Below are positions 8,689-17,680 of a stretch of 64,000 nucleotides of DNA, one piece after another. The notes beneath the pieces were generated by a model. That model searched no databases. It saw only the letters and a program-made list of their open reading frames with translations, and was not told where the DNA came from. This stretch comes from an uncultured bacterium (GTDB taxonomy: Bacteria; Bacillota; Clostridia; Lachnospirales; Lachnospiraceae). The stretch is taken from positions 90,624 to 154,623 of the forward strand of contig CANSLJ010000006.1 of NCBI GenBank assembly GCA_947647735.1, in the 5' to 3' direction. Numbering within the stretch: position 1 is the first letter of the stretch; each line of letters starts with the position of its first letter. The position numbers were made by a program, and so were the translations under genes.

Positions 8689-9558
8689 TTAAGTTTTCAA
8701 TTGTTGAAGAAATGCACTGGAGGCTCTTGAAAGAATCTGATACTTTTTCCAGACAATGTAAAGTTCGGCTTCTAATGCAGGAAAAAACGGCTTAAAGCAT
8801 AAATTGCTGTCCCCGGTGGTGTTGATCAGCCTGTCCAATGCGATCACGTATCCAAAGCCTTTTTTGACAAATTGTGCTGCGTTATAAATTAAATCATAGG
8901 TCGCTACAATATTGAGCTTGGAAATATCTGCTTTCAGCCAATGGAACATTTCTGCATTGATTGAGGCCTGATGGGATACAATTAAAGGCTTATCCCACAG
9001 ATCTTCCGCACGGATCGTTTCCTTTCCTGCTAATGGACTGTCTTTACGCATCAGGACACCCCATATATCTTTTTGCGGAAGTTTGAAGTAATCATATCTG
9101 CTGAGGTCAGCTTCTCCAACCAACAATCCAAAGTCAATTAAGCCTTTATCCAGTTTTTCCATAACACGTTCGGCGTCGCCGCTGTAAATGTGGTAATGAA
9201 TGAGAGGATGTTTTTTCTGTAAATCCTGTGCAGCCTGTGCCAGAAAGGAAATGCTTTCGGTTTCTCCACAGCCGATATAAATATCGCCGCCTATATTTTC
9301 GCTTGAGGATGTCAGTTCCGCCTTTGTCTTTTCCATTAAATCGATCAATTCCTCCGCTCGCTTACGCAGCAACATTCCGTCCTCGGTCAGTGTGACTTTT
9401 TTACTTCCGCGAATGAATAGCTGTTTCCCTAATTCTTCTTCCAAATCTTTTATTTGTCTGGAAAGCGGCGGCTGTGTCATACGCAGAGTTTCCGCTGCCT
9501 TTGTTATGCTTTCCTCCCTTGCAACCGCAAGAAAATACTGTAATACTCGAATATCCAA
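8689..9558 (-). CDS. LysR-family transcriptional regulator
   Basis: This 289-residue protein has an N-terminal winged helix-turn-helix (MDIRVLQYFLAVAREES, AAETLRMTQPPLSRQIK). The C-terminal periplasmic-binding-protein-like effector domain begins near residue 90. It is transcribed away from the aldo/keto reductase at 9737, the usual LysR arrangement, and an AGTAT-GAA-ATACT palindrome lies in the shared region. It therefore probably activates the downstream redox genes. The effector is unknown. Confidence 0.92.
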   Translation of the reverse strand: MDIRVLQYFLAVAREESITKAAETLRMTQPPLSRQIKDLEEELGKQLFIRGSKKVTLTEDGMLLRKRAEELIDLMEKTKAELTSSSENIGGDIYIGCGETESISFLAQAAQDLQKKHPLIHYHIYSGDAERVMEKLDKGLIDFGLLVGEADLSRYDYFKLPQKDIWGVLMRKDSPLAGKETIRAEDLWDKPLIVSHQASINAEMFHWLKADISKLNIVATYDLIYNAAQFVKKGFGYVIALDRLINTTGDSNLCFKPFFPALEAELYIVWKKYQILSRASSAFLQQLKT

Positions 9559-9619
9559 GTGAAAAACCTCCCTGAGATCGTCTTTGTCGTAATGCTAACA
9601 GAAAATGCTATACCTTTCA

Positions 9620-9632
9620 AGTATGAAATACT
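9620..9632. promoter_or_regulatory. Candidate LysR operator
   Basis: AGTAT (9620-9624) and ATACT (9628-9632) form a 13-base palindrome with a three-base centre. An overlapping ATAC-N7-GTAT also fits the T-N11-A rule for LysR sites. It sits 16 bases upstream of the -35 of the aldo/keto reductase promoter, a classic activator position. Confidence 0.5.
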
Positions 9633-9647
9633 ATTCTGTATATGTAT

Positions 9648-9676
9648 TTGATATTTGACGTAAAGACCATTATGAT
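9648..9676 (+). promoter_or_regulatory. Promoter of the aldo/keto reductase operon
   Basis: TTGATA (9648-9653) and TATGAT (9671-9676) have a 17-base spacer, and the start codon follows at 9737. The position downstream of the LysR palindrome fits activated transcription. Confidence 0.55.
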
Positions 9677-9736
9677 AACAGCAGGATAGGAATGATTGTA
9701 ATTAATGTGGAAATTGAAGACAGGAGGTTTGAAAAT

Positions 9737-10681
9737 ATGAGTAAAACACTACCGAAAATAGCATTAGGAGCCTGGTCCTGGGGCGCAGGAGCAGCCGGAG
9801 GGGATCAGGTATTTGGAAATCATCTGTTTGAAGCAGATTTGAAACCAGTGTTTGAGAAGGCAATGGAGTGTGGACTGAACCTGTGGGATACGGCGGCGGT
9901 TTACGGCGAGGGAACTTCTGAACGTATTCTGGGCAGTTTTGTAAAAGATGTGAACAGGGAAAGCATTATCCTTTCCACAAAATTTACTCCGCAGATAGCC
10001 AGCGACTTGCTGAGTGCCATGCAGGAAATGATTGACGGCAGTAAAAAGCGGCTGCATACCGATGTAATTGATGTTTACTGGATACACAATCCGATGGATG
10101 TTGAAAAATGGACACCAGATTTAATCCCGTTGGTAAAAAGCGGACAGATTAAGACAATCGGCGTTTCCAATCATAATCTCGCAGAAATAAAATGGGCAAA
10201 TGAAATTCTTGCGGCGGAGGGTTTGAAAGTTTCTGCGGTGCAGAACCATTATAGTCTGTTACACCGTTCTTCGGAGCGTGCGGGTATTCTTGATTATTGT
10301 AAGGAAAGCGACATTACGTTCTATTCTTACATGGTGTTGGAACAGGGGGCGCTTACCGGACGTTACAGTGAGGAAAATCCATTTCCGGAGGGAACCGGGA
10401 GGGGAGAGGCTTATAATCCACATCTGAAGGGGCTGACGGCATTGATTGATGAGTTGAAAACGATAGGGAGGCGTTTTGATGCCACTCCTGCGCAGATTGC
10501 AACGGCATGGGCAATTGCAAAAGGCACACTCCCGATTATCGGAGTAACCAAAGTACATCAGGTTGAGGAGGCAGCAAAGGCAGCAAAAATTGAATTGACT
10601 GCTGATGAAATAAGCCGTCTGGAAATGCTTGGCGATGAAACAGGTGTCCATACACTGCGGGAGTGGGAAAAGGAGATGTAG
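9737..10681 (+). CDS. Aldo/keto reductase
   Basis: The start at 9737 was chosen because AGGAGG lies 9 bases upstream; an in-frame upstream ATG has no such signal. The 314-residue protein is an NADPH-dependent TIM-barrel oxidoreductase. The catalytic Asp and Tyr are in LWDTAAVYGEG, the Lys in ILSTKFTP and the His in VYWIHNP. The coenzyme-binding C-terminal loop (GVTKVHQVEEA) is present. It is first in a set of four redox-related genes divergent from a LysR regulator. Reduction of reactive aldehydes or quinones is plausible; the substrate is unknown. Confidence 0.9.
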   Translation: MSKTLPKIALGAWSWGAGAAGGDQVFGNHLFEADLKPVFEKAMECGLNLWDTAAVYGEGTSERILGSFVKDVNRESIILSTKFTPQIASDLLSAMQEMIDGSKKRLHTDVIDVYWIHNPMDVEKWTPDLIPLVKSGQIKTIGVSNHNLAEIKWANEILAAEGLKVSAVQNHYSLLHRSSERAGILDYCKESDITFYSYMVLEQGALTGRYSEENPFPEGTGRGEAYNPHLKGLTALIDELKTIGRRFDATPAQIATAWAIAKGTLPIIGVTKVHQVEEAAKAAKIELTADEISRLEMLGDETGVHTLREWEKEM

Positions 10682-10684
10682 ATT

Positions 10685-11302
10685 ATGACAGTAAAAGAAG
10701 TGATAGACGGATTTCAGGAAGGAGCAGAAGAAAATGCTGAACGTGATGCGTATGCAAATGAACTTTTTCAGGAAGCTGTACGTATTGGAATGGAGCTTAA
10801 TACGAAGTATCATACGCCGGAGGAAACTCGGGAGATCATGGGCAGACTGATCGGGAAAAAGGTAGACCGTTCTTTTCGGATGTTTCCCCCGTTTTATACG
10901 GATTTTGGAAAAAATATCACAATTGGGAAAGATGTCTTTATCAATTCAGGATGCCACTTTCAGGATCAGGGCGGAATTGAAATTGGGGACGGTGCATTGA
11001 TCGGTCATAATGTCGTGCTGGCAACGATCAATCATGATCTGAATCCAGAGGAAAATCGGAAAAACCATTATGCACCGATCAAAATTGGCGCCCATGTATG
11101 GGTTGGTTCTAACGCAGCCATACTGCCGGGGGTGACGATTGGCGATTATGCGGTGGTTGCGGCGGGAGCCGTAGTGACACGGGATGTTCCTGCCATGACG
11201 GTAGTGGGAGGTGTTCCTGCGAAAGTACTGAAAGTGATTAAGGAATTGCCCGGGGCAATTCCAGCGGAAGAAAAGGAGGAGCGATATGAAGCGGCTGTAT
11301 AA
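10685..11302 (+). CDS. Maltose/galactoside-type O-acetyltransferase (left-handed beta-helix)
   Basis: This 205-residue protein has hexapeptide repeats typical of the LacA/Maa family (IEIGDGALIGHNVVL, IGAHVWVGSNAAILPGVTIGDYAVVAAGAVV). The catalytic His is in TINHDLNPE. Such enzymes transfer acetyl from acetyl-CoA to sugars, though many members have unknown acceptors. It starts 3 bases after the aldo/keto reductase stop and its 3' end overlaps the next gene by 17 bases, so it lies in a tight operon. Confidence 0.88.
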   Translation: MTVKEVIDGFQEGAEENAERDAYANELFQEAVRIGMELNTKYHTPEETREIMGRLIGKKVDRSFRMFPPFYTDFGKNITIGKDVFINSGCHFQDQGGIEIGDGALIGHNVVLATINHDLNPEENRKNHYAPIKIGAHVWVGSNAAILPGVTIGDYAVVAAGAVVTRDVPAMTVVGGVPAKVLKVIKELPGAIPAEEKEERYEAAV

Positions 11303-12296
11303 TCTTATATTGGTTTGTCTGCTTATCATTACGTTATCAGCCTGCGGAAAGCAGACGAGAACAGATTACCTTGCGGATAAAGTGTCGGAACAGCATATTC
11401 AGACAGAAAGTGCAGAAGTAACAGAGCAGGCAGAACAGGAACAGCAGCCACAGGGAGGTGACAACACAATGATGGGAGCTATTTCCTTTAACTTTGAAAC
11501 AAAGTCGGTTTTATTGAACAGTGGATATGAAATGCCCATATACGGGATCGGCACATACAGTCTGACCGGGGATACCTGCGTGGAATCCGTTACGGCGGCA
11601 TTAAGCAGCGGAGTCCGTCTGATTGATACTGCCTATATGTACCATAATGAGGAAAGTGTGGGGGAGGCTGTTAGAAATTCCGGCGTACCGAGGGAGGAAA
11701 TCTTTGTCATCACAAAGCTGTACCCCAGTCAATTTACCGATCCGGAAACTGCGATCGAGGAGGCACTTGAAAAATTGGATATAGAATACATTGACATGAT
11801 GCTGCTCCACCACCCCGGAAGCGGTGATGTGGAAGCTTATCTTGCAATGGAGAAGGCGGTGGAAGACGGTAAAATCCGTTCACTTGGTTTATCTAACTGG
11901 TATGTGGAAGAACTGGAGGAATTTTTACCACAGATAAACATTACTCCCGCTCTGGTTCAGAATGAAATACACCCATATTATCAGGAAAATGATGTGATCC
12001 CATACATTCAAAGTCTTGGGATCGTGGTGCAGGGGTGGTATCCGCTTGGCGGCAGGGGGTATACGGCACAATTGCTTGGAAATGAAGTTATTTCGGAAAT
12101 TGCACAGGCACATGGAAAATCATCGGCACAGGTTATTCTTCGGTGGAATCTGCAAAAGGGTGTCGTAGTCATTCCCGGTTCCAGCAATCCCGATCATATT
12201 CAGGAAAACACGGAATTGTTTGATTTTGAATTGACGGAAGAGGAAATGGAGCGTATCAATGCCCTTGACAGGAATGAAAAACATGATTGGTATTAA
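11286..12296 (+). CDS. Aldo/keto reductase with a lipoprotein signal and an internal start
   Basis: The full 336-residue frame begins with a lipoprotein signal (MKRLYNLILVCLL, lipobox LSAC near residue 20). An acidic, Gln/Glu-rich linker to about residue 60 precedes a complete aldo/keto reductase domain (DTAYMYHNE, VITKLYP, MLLHHPG). The sequence GGGAGGTGA lies before in-frame ATGs at 11469 and 11472, and the latter coincides with the start of the catalytic domain. Both a membrane-tethered and a cytosolic form could therefore be made. Because NADPH is cytosolic, the short form may be the active one. The frame overlaps the acetyltransferase by 17 bases. Confidence 0.85.
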   Translation: MKRLYNLILVCLLIITLSACGKQTRTDYLADKVSEQHIQTESAEVTEQAEQEQQPQGGDNTMMGAISFNFETKSVLLNSGYEMPIYGIGTYSLTGDTCVESVTAALSSGVRLIDTAYMYHNEESVGEAVRNSGVPREEIFVITKLYPSQFTDPETAIEEALEKLDIEYIDMMLLHHPGSGDVEAYLAMEKAVEDGKIRSLGLSNWYVEELEEFLPQINITPALVQNEIHPYYQENDVIPYIQSLGIVVQGWYPLGGRGYTAQLLGNEVISEIAQAHGKSSAQVILRWNLQKGVVVIPGSSNPDHIQENTELFDFELTEEEMERINALDRNEKHDWY

Positions 12297-12330
12297 GAAG
12301 GTTCTGGTATTTATAAAGTGGAGGTAGAAT

Positions 12331-12930
12331 ATGAAAGTTTTAGCGATTAACGGAAGCGCAAGAAAGGACGGAAATACAGCAATCCTTATCAATACAGTAT
12401 TTAAGGAGCTGCACAAGGCAGGAATTGAAACGGAAATGGTACAGCTTTCCGGCAAAATTATCGAACCGTGTAAGGCTTGCTGGGCTTGTGGTGGAAGAAA
12501 AAACTGTGTGCATAAAAAAGATATGTTTCAGGAAATTTTTGAAAAGATGGTACAGGCAGACGGGATTATTCTTGGCTCACCGGTTTATACGGCAAATGTT
12601 TCTGCAAATATGCAGGCATTCTTGGAACGGGCATCAGTGGTAGCAGATATGAATAAAAGTGATAAACTGCTTAGGTACAAAGTTGGGGTGGCTGTCACGG
12701 CGGCACGAAGGGGCGGCGCGCTTACCACGCTTGATGCAATGAATCATTTTTTTATGCTGCAAAATATGTTTGTAGTGGGTTCCTCTTATTGGGCAATGGC
12801 GTATGGGCAAATGCCAGAAGATGTCCGGAAAGACGAAGAAGGACTTGATACAATGAAAAATCTTGGTCAGAATATGGCATATTTACTGAAAGCACTGAAA
12901 GAAAGGCGGGAGAAATTGGGATTGAGTTAA
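12331..12930 (+). CDS. Flavodoxin-fold NADPH-dependent FMN reductase, iron-sulfur flavoprotein type
   Basis: This 199-residue protein opens with the FMN-binding MKVLAINGSARKDGNT loop. It carries a cysteine cluster CKACWACGGRKNC (CX2CX2CX5C, about residues 48-60), as in archaeal and clostridial iron-sulfur flavoproteins. The LGSPVYTANVSANMQAFLER segment is the second flavin-contacting region. It probably moves electrons to a small acceptor such as a quinone or peroxide. It is the last gene of the LysR-controlled set and is convergent with the PHP gene. Confidence 0.87.
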   Translation: MKVLAINGSARKDGNTAILINTVFKELHKAGIETEMVQLSGKIIEPCKACWACGGRKNCVHKKDMFQEIFEKMVQADGIILGSPVYTANVSANMQAFLERASVVADMNKSDKLLRYKVGVAVTAARRGGALTTLDAMNHFFMLQNMFVVGSSYWAMAYGQMPEDVRKDEEGLDTMKNLGQNMAYLLKALKERREKLGLS

Positions 12931-12952
12931 AGAAAAAAGGATAGCAATAGAT

Positions 12953-13678
12953 TTATTTTTTGGCAATATATTCTAAAAATCTCTCCATATCGTAACTCAT
13001 CACCAGCCAGTCGGGAAAATCGAGCACTTCCCGGCAGGCGTCAAGCAGCGCTTCAGAACCCTTCACTTTCCCCACATTTTCCGGACCGTGGCTGTCGCTG
13101 GAGAGCAGTACGGGCACCTCGTAACGCATACACTGAACAAGCATCTGAATATTATTCTCGATCGTATTGCCCCGATAGCCGCCAGGCATAATGGAGGCGT
13201 TATTAATCTCCATCATCACATGATGCGCAGCGGCAGCTTCCGCCAGCGCTTTATAATCCACAGGGAACTTTACATCATCGCAGTGTCCTACGATGCGCAC
13301 CATGGGCTGATCCATGGCGCCGATATAGGCATTGGTATTTTCCAGCATATTGCCGGGTTTTATATTTTTCGAGTGCATACTGATCACAGCATAGTCCATA
13401 CCGCTTAAAATACCCTGCTCCAGATCGACTCTGCCGGAATAATCAAGAATATTCAGTTCCACACCATAAAGCATCCTGATCCCGCAGCGCATCTTCGGCG
13501 CCATCTGCAGATTTTTAAAATAAGAAGGCGTTCCTGCACAAAGCGTGGCGGGACCATGATCTGAGATCCCGAGCAGGGAAAGCCCCTGCCTTTTTGCCGC
13601 CTTCGCCATATCCGCGATCGTACAGGCGGTTCCATGGCCGCTGGAGATCGAGTGCGTATGTACATCGAGTTTGATCAT
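12953..13678 (-). CDS. PHP-domain phosphoesterase
   Basis: The start at 13678 (MIKLDVHTHS) has AGGGG 8-12 bases upstream; the longer frame encodes an unlikely Phe-rich leader. The 241-residue product has the PHP metal-binding motifs DVHTHS, ISDHG, VISMHS, GHCDD and SSDSHGPE in order. This matches YcdX-like phosphatases of the histidinol-phosphatase group, with a trinuclear metal centre. The biological substrate is unknown. It is transcribed away from the microcompartment operon, with the operon promoter in the 220-base gap. Confidence 0.88.
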   Translation of the reverse strand: MIKLDVHTHSISSGHGTACTIADMAKAAKRQGLSLLGISDHGPATLCAGTPSYFKNLQMAPKMRCGIRMLYGVELNILDYSGRVDLEQGILSGMDYAVISMHSKNIKPGNMLENTNAYIGAMDQPMVRIVGHCDDVKFPVDYKALAEAAAAHHVMMEINNASIMPGGYRGNTIENNIQMLVQCMRYEVPVLLSSDSHGPENVGKVKGSEALLDACREVLDFPDWLVMSYDMERFLEYIAKK

Positions 13679-13799
13679 AATAATTTCCCCTATGATATCA
13701 GTATGCGCCCGAACCTGTGGTTTGTCAATGAAAAAAACAAAAAACCACAAAAAATAATATAAAAACCAAAAAAACATTCAAAAAAAGGTGATGATTTTG

Positions 13800-13828
13800 T
13801 TGACTTCATATAGCATGGAGCGTATAAT
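13800..13828 (+). promoter_or_regulatory. Main promoter of the microcompartment operon
   Basis: TTGACT (13800-13805) and the perfect TATAAT (13823-13828) are exactly 17 bases apart, 70 bases before the dehydratase start. Upstream (about 13728-13787) is an A/C-rich tract with two AAAAACCA-like repeats, which could be an UP element or a regulator site. Confidence 0.75.
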
Positions 13829-13898
13829 GAGAACAAGCATGAGGTTTTATACTTAAATTTGTTTTTTATAAAAATACAGGAGAAGGAGGAAGCAAAAA

Positions 13899-16421
13899 AT
13901 GAAGTATTATTCGAAGGCAATTCCGAAGAGCGAGAGAATTACCAGATTAGTGGAACATCTTTACGCTAAAATGCCGGAAATTGAAGCTTCGAGAGCTGTT
14001 CTGATCACAGAGTCTTATCAGCAGACGGAAAATGAACCGATGATCATCAGGCGTGCCAAAGCGTTTGAGCATATTCTGGACAATATCCCGATCATCATCC
14101 GGGATGAAGAGCTGATCGTAGGTTCCACAACGATCGCGCCCAGAGGCTGCCAGACCTACCCGGAATTTTCATGGGAATGGCTGGAAGCGGAATTTGAAAC
14201 GGTGGAGACAAGGGCGGCGGATCCGTTTTATATTTCCGATGAAACGAAGAAAAAGCTGCATGAGGCGAACCAGTATTGGAAGGGGAAAACGACCAGTGAA
14301 CTTGCGACTGCCTACATGGCGCCGGAAACTTTGACGGCGATGGAGCACAATGTGTTTACGCCAGGCAACTATTTCTATAACGGCGTGGGGCATATCACCG
14401 TGAAATATGAACAGGTGCTGGCGATCGGTTTTGAGGGTATCATCAGGATCGCAGAGGAACACCTTGCGAACTGTAAGGTGGGTGACGGCGATTATGCGAA
14501 ACGTTCCCGTTTTCTGCAGGCGGTGATCATAAGCTGTAAGGCAGTGATCCGGTACGCGGAGCGCTATGCGCGCCTGGCTGCCGAGATGGCGGACAGATGC
14601 GGCGATCCGGCGAGAAAGGCGGAACTTTTAAAGATTTCCGCAAACTGTGCGAGAGTACCGGCAAAGGGAGCGGAGAATTTCCACGAGGCATGTCAGAGCT
14701 TCTGGTTTGTACAGCAGCTTTTGCAGCTGGAGTCCAGCGGGCATTCCATCTCGCCGGGACGGTTTGACCAGTATATGTATCCTTATTTTAAGAAGGACCT
14801 GGACAAGGGTGCGATCACAAGAGAATTTGCGCAGGAACTGATGGACTGCATCTGGGTTAAATTAAATGACCTGAACAAGTGCCGTGATGCGGCAAGCGCG
14901 GAGGGCTTTGCAGGCTACAGCCTGTTCCAGAACCTGATCGTAGGCGGACAGGATGAAAACGGTATGGACGTGACGAACGATCTGTCCTTTATGTGCATCA
15001 CCTGTTCCATGCATGTCTTTTTACCGCAGCCGTCCTTATCCATCAGAGTGTGGAACGGTTCTCCCCAGGATCTGCTGATCCATGCGGCGGAACTGACCAG
15101 AACGGGTATCGGCCTGCCGGCTTATTATAATGATGAAGTGGTCATTCCGGCGCTGATGAGCAGGGGACTGACTCTGGAGGATGCAAGAACCTACAATATC
15201 ATCGGCTGTGTGGAACCGCAGAAGGCGGGAAAGACGGAAGGCTGGCATGATGCCGCATTCTTCAACATGTGCCGTCCGCTGGAATTTGTATTTACCAACG
15301 GTTATGACAAAGGCGAACTGGCAAGCATTCAGACAGGGGACGTAGAGAGCTTTCAGACATTTGATGAATTCTATGATGCATATAAGAAACAGATGGAATA
15401 TCAGATTTCCCTGCTGGTCAATGCGGATAACGCGATAGATCAGGCGCATATGGAGAGATGTCCGCTGCCCTTTGAATCCTGTATGGTGGATGACTGTATG
15501 GCAAGGGGAATGGCGCTGCAGGAAGGCGGAGCGATCTATAACTTCACGGGCCCGCAGGGCTTTGGTATCGCCAATGTGGCGGATTCCCTGTATGCGATAA
15601 AGAAACTGGTGTTTGATGAGCACAAGGCGACGCTGGGCGATTTCAAGCGGGCGCTGGCGCTGAACTACGGCAAGGGCTTTGATGAGATCACCATAGCGGA
15701 GATGACGGCTCAGATCGTAAAAGAATTGAAACAGGCGGGAAGGGACGTTTCCGATGAGGATATCGCGACCATTGCGAAGACCATCATGGATACAAAGCTT
15801 TCCGATGCAGATCAGGCGATGTGCGACAACCTGTATGATATGATCGACGCGCTGCCCAAGTTCGGCAATGACATCGAGGATGTGGATGCGCTGGCAAGGG
15901 ATGCGGCTTATACATATACAAGGCCGGTGGAGAAATATAAAAATCCCAGAGGCGGCATATTCCAGGCAGGTGTATATCCGGTATCCGCCAATGTACCTTT
16001 GGGCGGGCAGACCGGCGCTACGCCGGATGGACGTCTGGCACACAGACCGGTGGCGGACGGGGTTTCCCCTTCCTCCGGCAAGGATGTGCACGGGCCTACG
16101 GCGGCGGCAAACTCTGTGGCGAAGCTGGATCACGGAATCGCCAGCAACGGTACGCTTTTTAACCAGAAATTCCATCCTTCCGCATTAAGCGGCGAGGAAG
16201 GGCTGAACAACTTTGTGAGCCTGATCCGCTCCTACTTTGACCAGAAGGGTATGCATATGCAGTTTAACGTGGTGTCCAGAGAGACGCTGCTGGACGCGCA
16301 GCAGCATCCCGAGAATTATAAACATCTGGTAGTCAGGGTGGCAGGTTACAGCGCACTGTTTACAACACTGTCAAGATCTCTGCAGGATGATATTATCGCC
16401 AGAACGGAGCAGGGATTCTAA
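13899..16421 (+). CDS. B12-independent glycyl-radical 1,2-propanediol (or glycerol) dehydratase
   Basis: The enzyme removes water from 1,2-propanediol to give propionaldehyde using a glycyl radical, without cobalamin. The 840-residue protein has the thiyl cysteine and general base in IIGCVEPQ (C437, E439) and the radical glycine in RVAGYSA (G816). The residues around GKTEGWHD match the glycerol/propanediol dehydratase branch. Choline lyase (CutC) is a close alternative, but the aldolase and rhamnose genes nearby favour propanediol. The start has AGGAGAAGGAGG upstream. No added N-terminal targeting helix is visible: the protein opens directly with the family's own SERITRLVEHL region. Confidence 0.93.
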   Translation: MKYYSKAIPKSERITRLVEHLYAKMPEIEASRAVLITESYQQTENEPMIIRRAKAFEHILDNIPIIIRDEELIVGSTTIAPRGCQTYPEFSWEWLEAEFETVETRAADPFYISDETKKKLHEANQYWKGKTTSELATAYMAPETLTAMEHNVFTPGNYFYNGVGHITVKYEQVLAIGFEGIIRIAEEHLANCKVGDGDYAKRSRFLQAVIISCKAVIRYAERYARLAAEMADRCGDPARKAELLKISANCARVPAKGAENFHEACQSFWFVQQLLQLESSGHSISPGRFDQYMYPYFKKDLDKGAITREFAQELMDCIWVKLNDLNKCRDAASAEGFAGYSLFQNLIVGGQDENGMDVTNDLSFMCITCSMHVFLPQPSLSIRVWNGSPQDLLIHAAELTRTGIGLPAYYNDEVVIPALMSRGLTLEDARTYNIIGCVEPQKAGKTEGWHDAAFFNMCRPLEFVFTNGYDKGELASIQTGDVESFQTFDEFYDAYKKQMEYQISLLVNADNAIDQAHMERCPLPFESCMVDDCMARGMALQEGGAIYNFTGPQGFGIANVADSLYAIKKLVFDEHKATLGDFKRALALNYGKGFDEITIAEMTAQIVKELKQAGRDVSDEDIATIAKTIMDTKLSDADQAMCDNLYDMIDALPKFGNDIEDVDALARDAAYTYTRPVEKYKNPRGGIFQAGVYPVSANVPLGGQTGATPDGRLAHRPVADGVSPSSGKDVHGPTAAANSVAKLDHGIASNGTLFNQKFHPSALSGEEGLNNFVSLIRSYFDQKGMHMQFNVVSRETLLDAQQHPENYKHLVVRVAGYSALFTTLSRSLQDDIIARTEQGF

Positions 16422-16458
16422 GCGGGAGTAAATCAGAACAGATAAACGGAGATGACAT

Positions 16459-17301
16459 ATGGAAAATGCCATAAATACCAGGGCCATGCAGGACCCGAAC
16501 ATATATGGCCGGGAATATCTTCAGACAAAAGGAAGGATATTTGATATTCAGCGCTATTCCATTCATGACGGAAAAGGCATCCGCACCATTGTATTTTTAA
16601 AGGGCTGTGTGCTCCGGTGCAAATGGTGCTGCAACCCGGAATCCCAGGAGTACCAGATCCAGACTATGATGGTGCAGGGAAAGCCGAAGGTGATCGGCAG
16701 GGATGTGACGGTGGAAGAGGTGATGGAAACCGTTGTAAAAGACGAACCCTACTATCGGCGTTCCGGCGGCGGGCTTACGCTTTCCGGCGGCGAGAGCCTC
16801 TGTCAGGCGGAATTCGCCAGAGACCTGCTCCATGCGGCGAAAGCAAGGGGCATGAATACGGCGATGGAGAGCATGGCGGGACTGCCTTATGAGAAAATCG
16901 AAATGCTTCTGCCCTATCTGGATAATTACCTGATGGATATCAAGCATATCGATCCGGAAAAACATAAACAGTTTACCGGAAGAAGCAATGAGCTGATGCT
17001 GGAAAATGCCAGAAAAGTCGCACAGTCCGGCATGACAAAGCTGGACATCCGGGTACCTGTGATACCGACTTTTAACGATAAGCCGGAGGAGATCAGGGCG
17101 ATCGCGCAGTTTGCGGATAAACTGCCCGGGGTGACGAAGATACATCTGCTTCCCTATCACAGGCTGGGACAGGATAAGTATGACGGACTTGGCAGGAAAT
17201 ATGAAATGGACGGCATACTGCCGCCGGACAATGCGTATATGGAGATGCTGAAACAGGTGGTACAGCAGAATTCTTCACTGTATTGTCAGATTGGAGGTTA
17301 G
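16459..17301 (+). CDS. Glycyl-radical enzyme activating enzyme (radical SAM)
   Basis: This installs the glycyl radical on the upstream dehydratase using S-adenosylmethionine. The 280-residue protein has the CX3CX2C motif GCVLRCKWC (C50, C54, C57) that binds the catalytic 4Fe-4S cluster, and LSGGES for SAM binding. Many activases of glycerol or choline type carry an inserted ferredoxin-like domain with two further cysteine clusters. Here the sequence after CNPESQEY has no such clusters, so the enzyme is of the shorter, pyruvate formate-lyase-activase-like form. It lies 37 bases after its partner. Confidence 0.93.
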   Translation: MENAINTRAMQDPNIYGREYLQTKGRIFDIQRYSIHDGKGIRTIVFLKGCVLRCKWCCNPESQEYQIQTMMVQGKPKVIGRDVTVEEVMETVVKDEPYYRRSGGGLTLSGGESLCQAEFARDLLHAAKARGMNTAMESMAGLPYEKIEMLLPYLDNYLMDIKHIDPEKHKQFTGRSNELMLENARKVAQSGMTKLDIRVPVIPTFNDKPEEIRAIAQFADKLPGVTKIHLLPYHRLGQDKYDGLGRKYEMDGILPPDNAYMEMLKQVVQQNSSLYCQIGG

Positions 17302-17302
17302 T

Positions 17303-17680
17303 GTGGGCTATACAGATAATTTGAGCCAGGAGGCAAAGCAGCGCATTGTGCAGGAGCTGGTGCCCGGCAAGCAGATCACACTGGCGCACATCATAGCGAA
17401 TCCGGACAGGATCTTATATGAAAAACTGGGGCTTGACCCGGCGGTGAACTATGCGAAATCCGCCATCGGCGTGCTGACCGTATCGCCGGCGGAGACCGCC
17501 ATCATCATTGCGGATATCGCGATGAAGGCATCCGGCATCGAACTGGGATTTGTGGACCGCTTCAGCGGCTCCCTCATCATCACAGGCACGGTGTCCGAGG
17601 TGGAGGCGTCGGTACAGGCTATTCTGGAATATGCGGATGAAACACTGCACTATACGATCTGTGAGATCACAAGGACATGA
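17303..17680 (+). CDS. Microcompartment shell protein, EutS/PduU type
   Basis: A GTG start at 17303 was preferred because GGAGG ends 5 bases upstream; an in-frame TTG at 17291 is the alternative. The product is about 125 residues of permuted BMC-H fold with the family hallmarks VPGKQITLAHIIANP, TVSPAETAIIIADIA and GFVDRFSGSLIITG. EutS/PduU proteins form bent or capped hexamers in the shell. The gene starts one base after the activase stop and overlaps the next gene by 4 bases, so translation is coupled. Confidence 0.93.
   Translation: MGYTDNLSQEAKQRIVQELVPGKQITLAHIIANPDRILYEKLGLDPAVNYAKSAIGVLTVSPAETAIIIADIAMKASGIELGFVDRFSGSLIITGTVSEVEASVQAILEYADETLHYTICEITRT

Noticed and set aside
13679-13898. 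Cobalamin riboswitch before the microcompartment operon
   Set aside because: No B12-box-like sequence or suitable fold was seen, and the dehydratase is of the B12-independent type.
15036-16175. Long open frame of 379 codons on the minus strand inside the dehydratase gene
   Set aside because: It is fully antisense to a gene with clear catalytic motifs, has a His/Arg/Ile-rich composition typical of shadow frames, and lacks a ribosome binding site.
13899-16421. Choline trimethylamine-lyase (CutC) identity
   Set aside because: The motifs are shared between branches, but the aldolase, rhamnose genes and PduS/PduT context favour propanediol; it is kept as a minor alternative.
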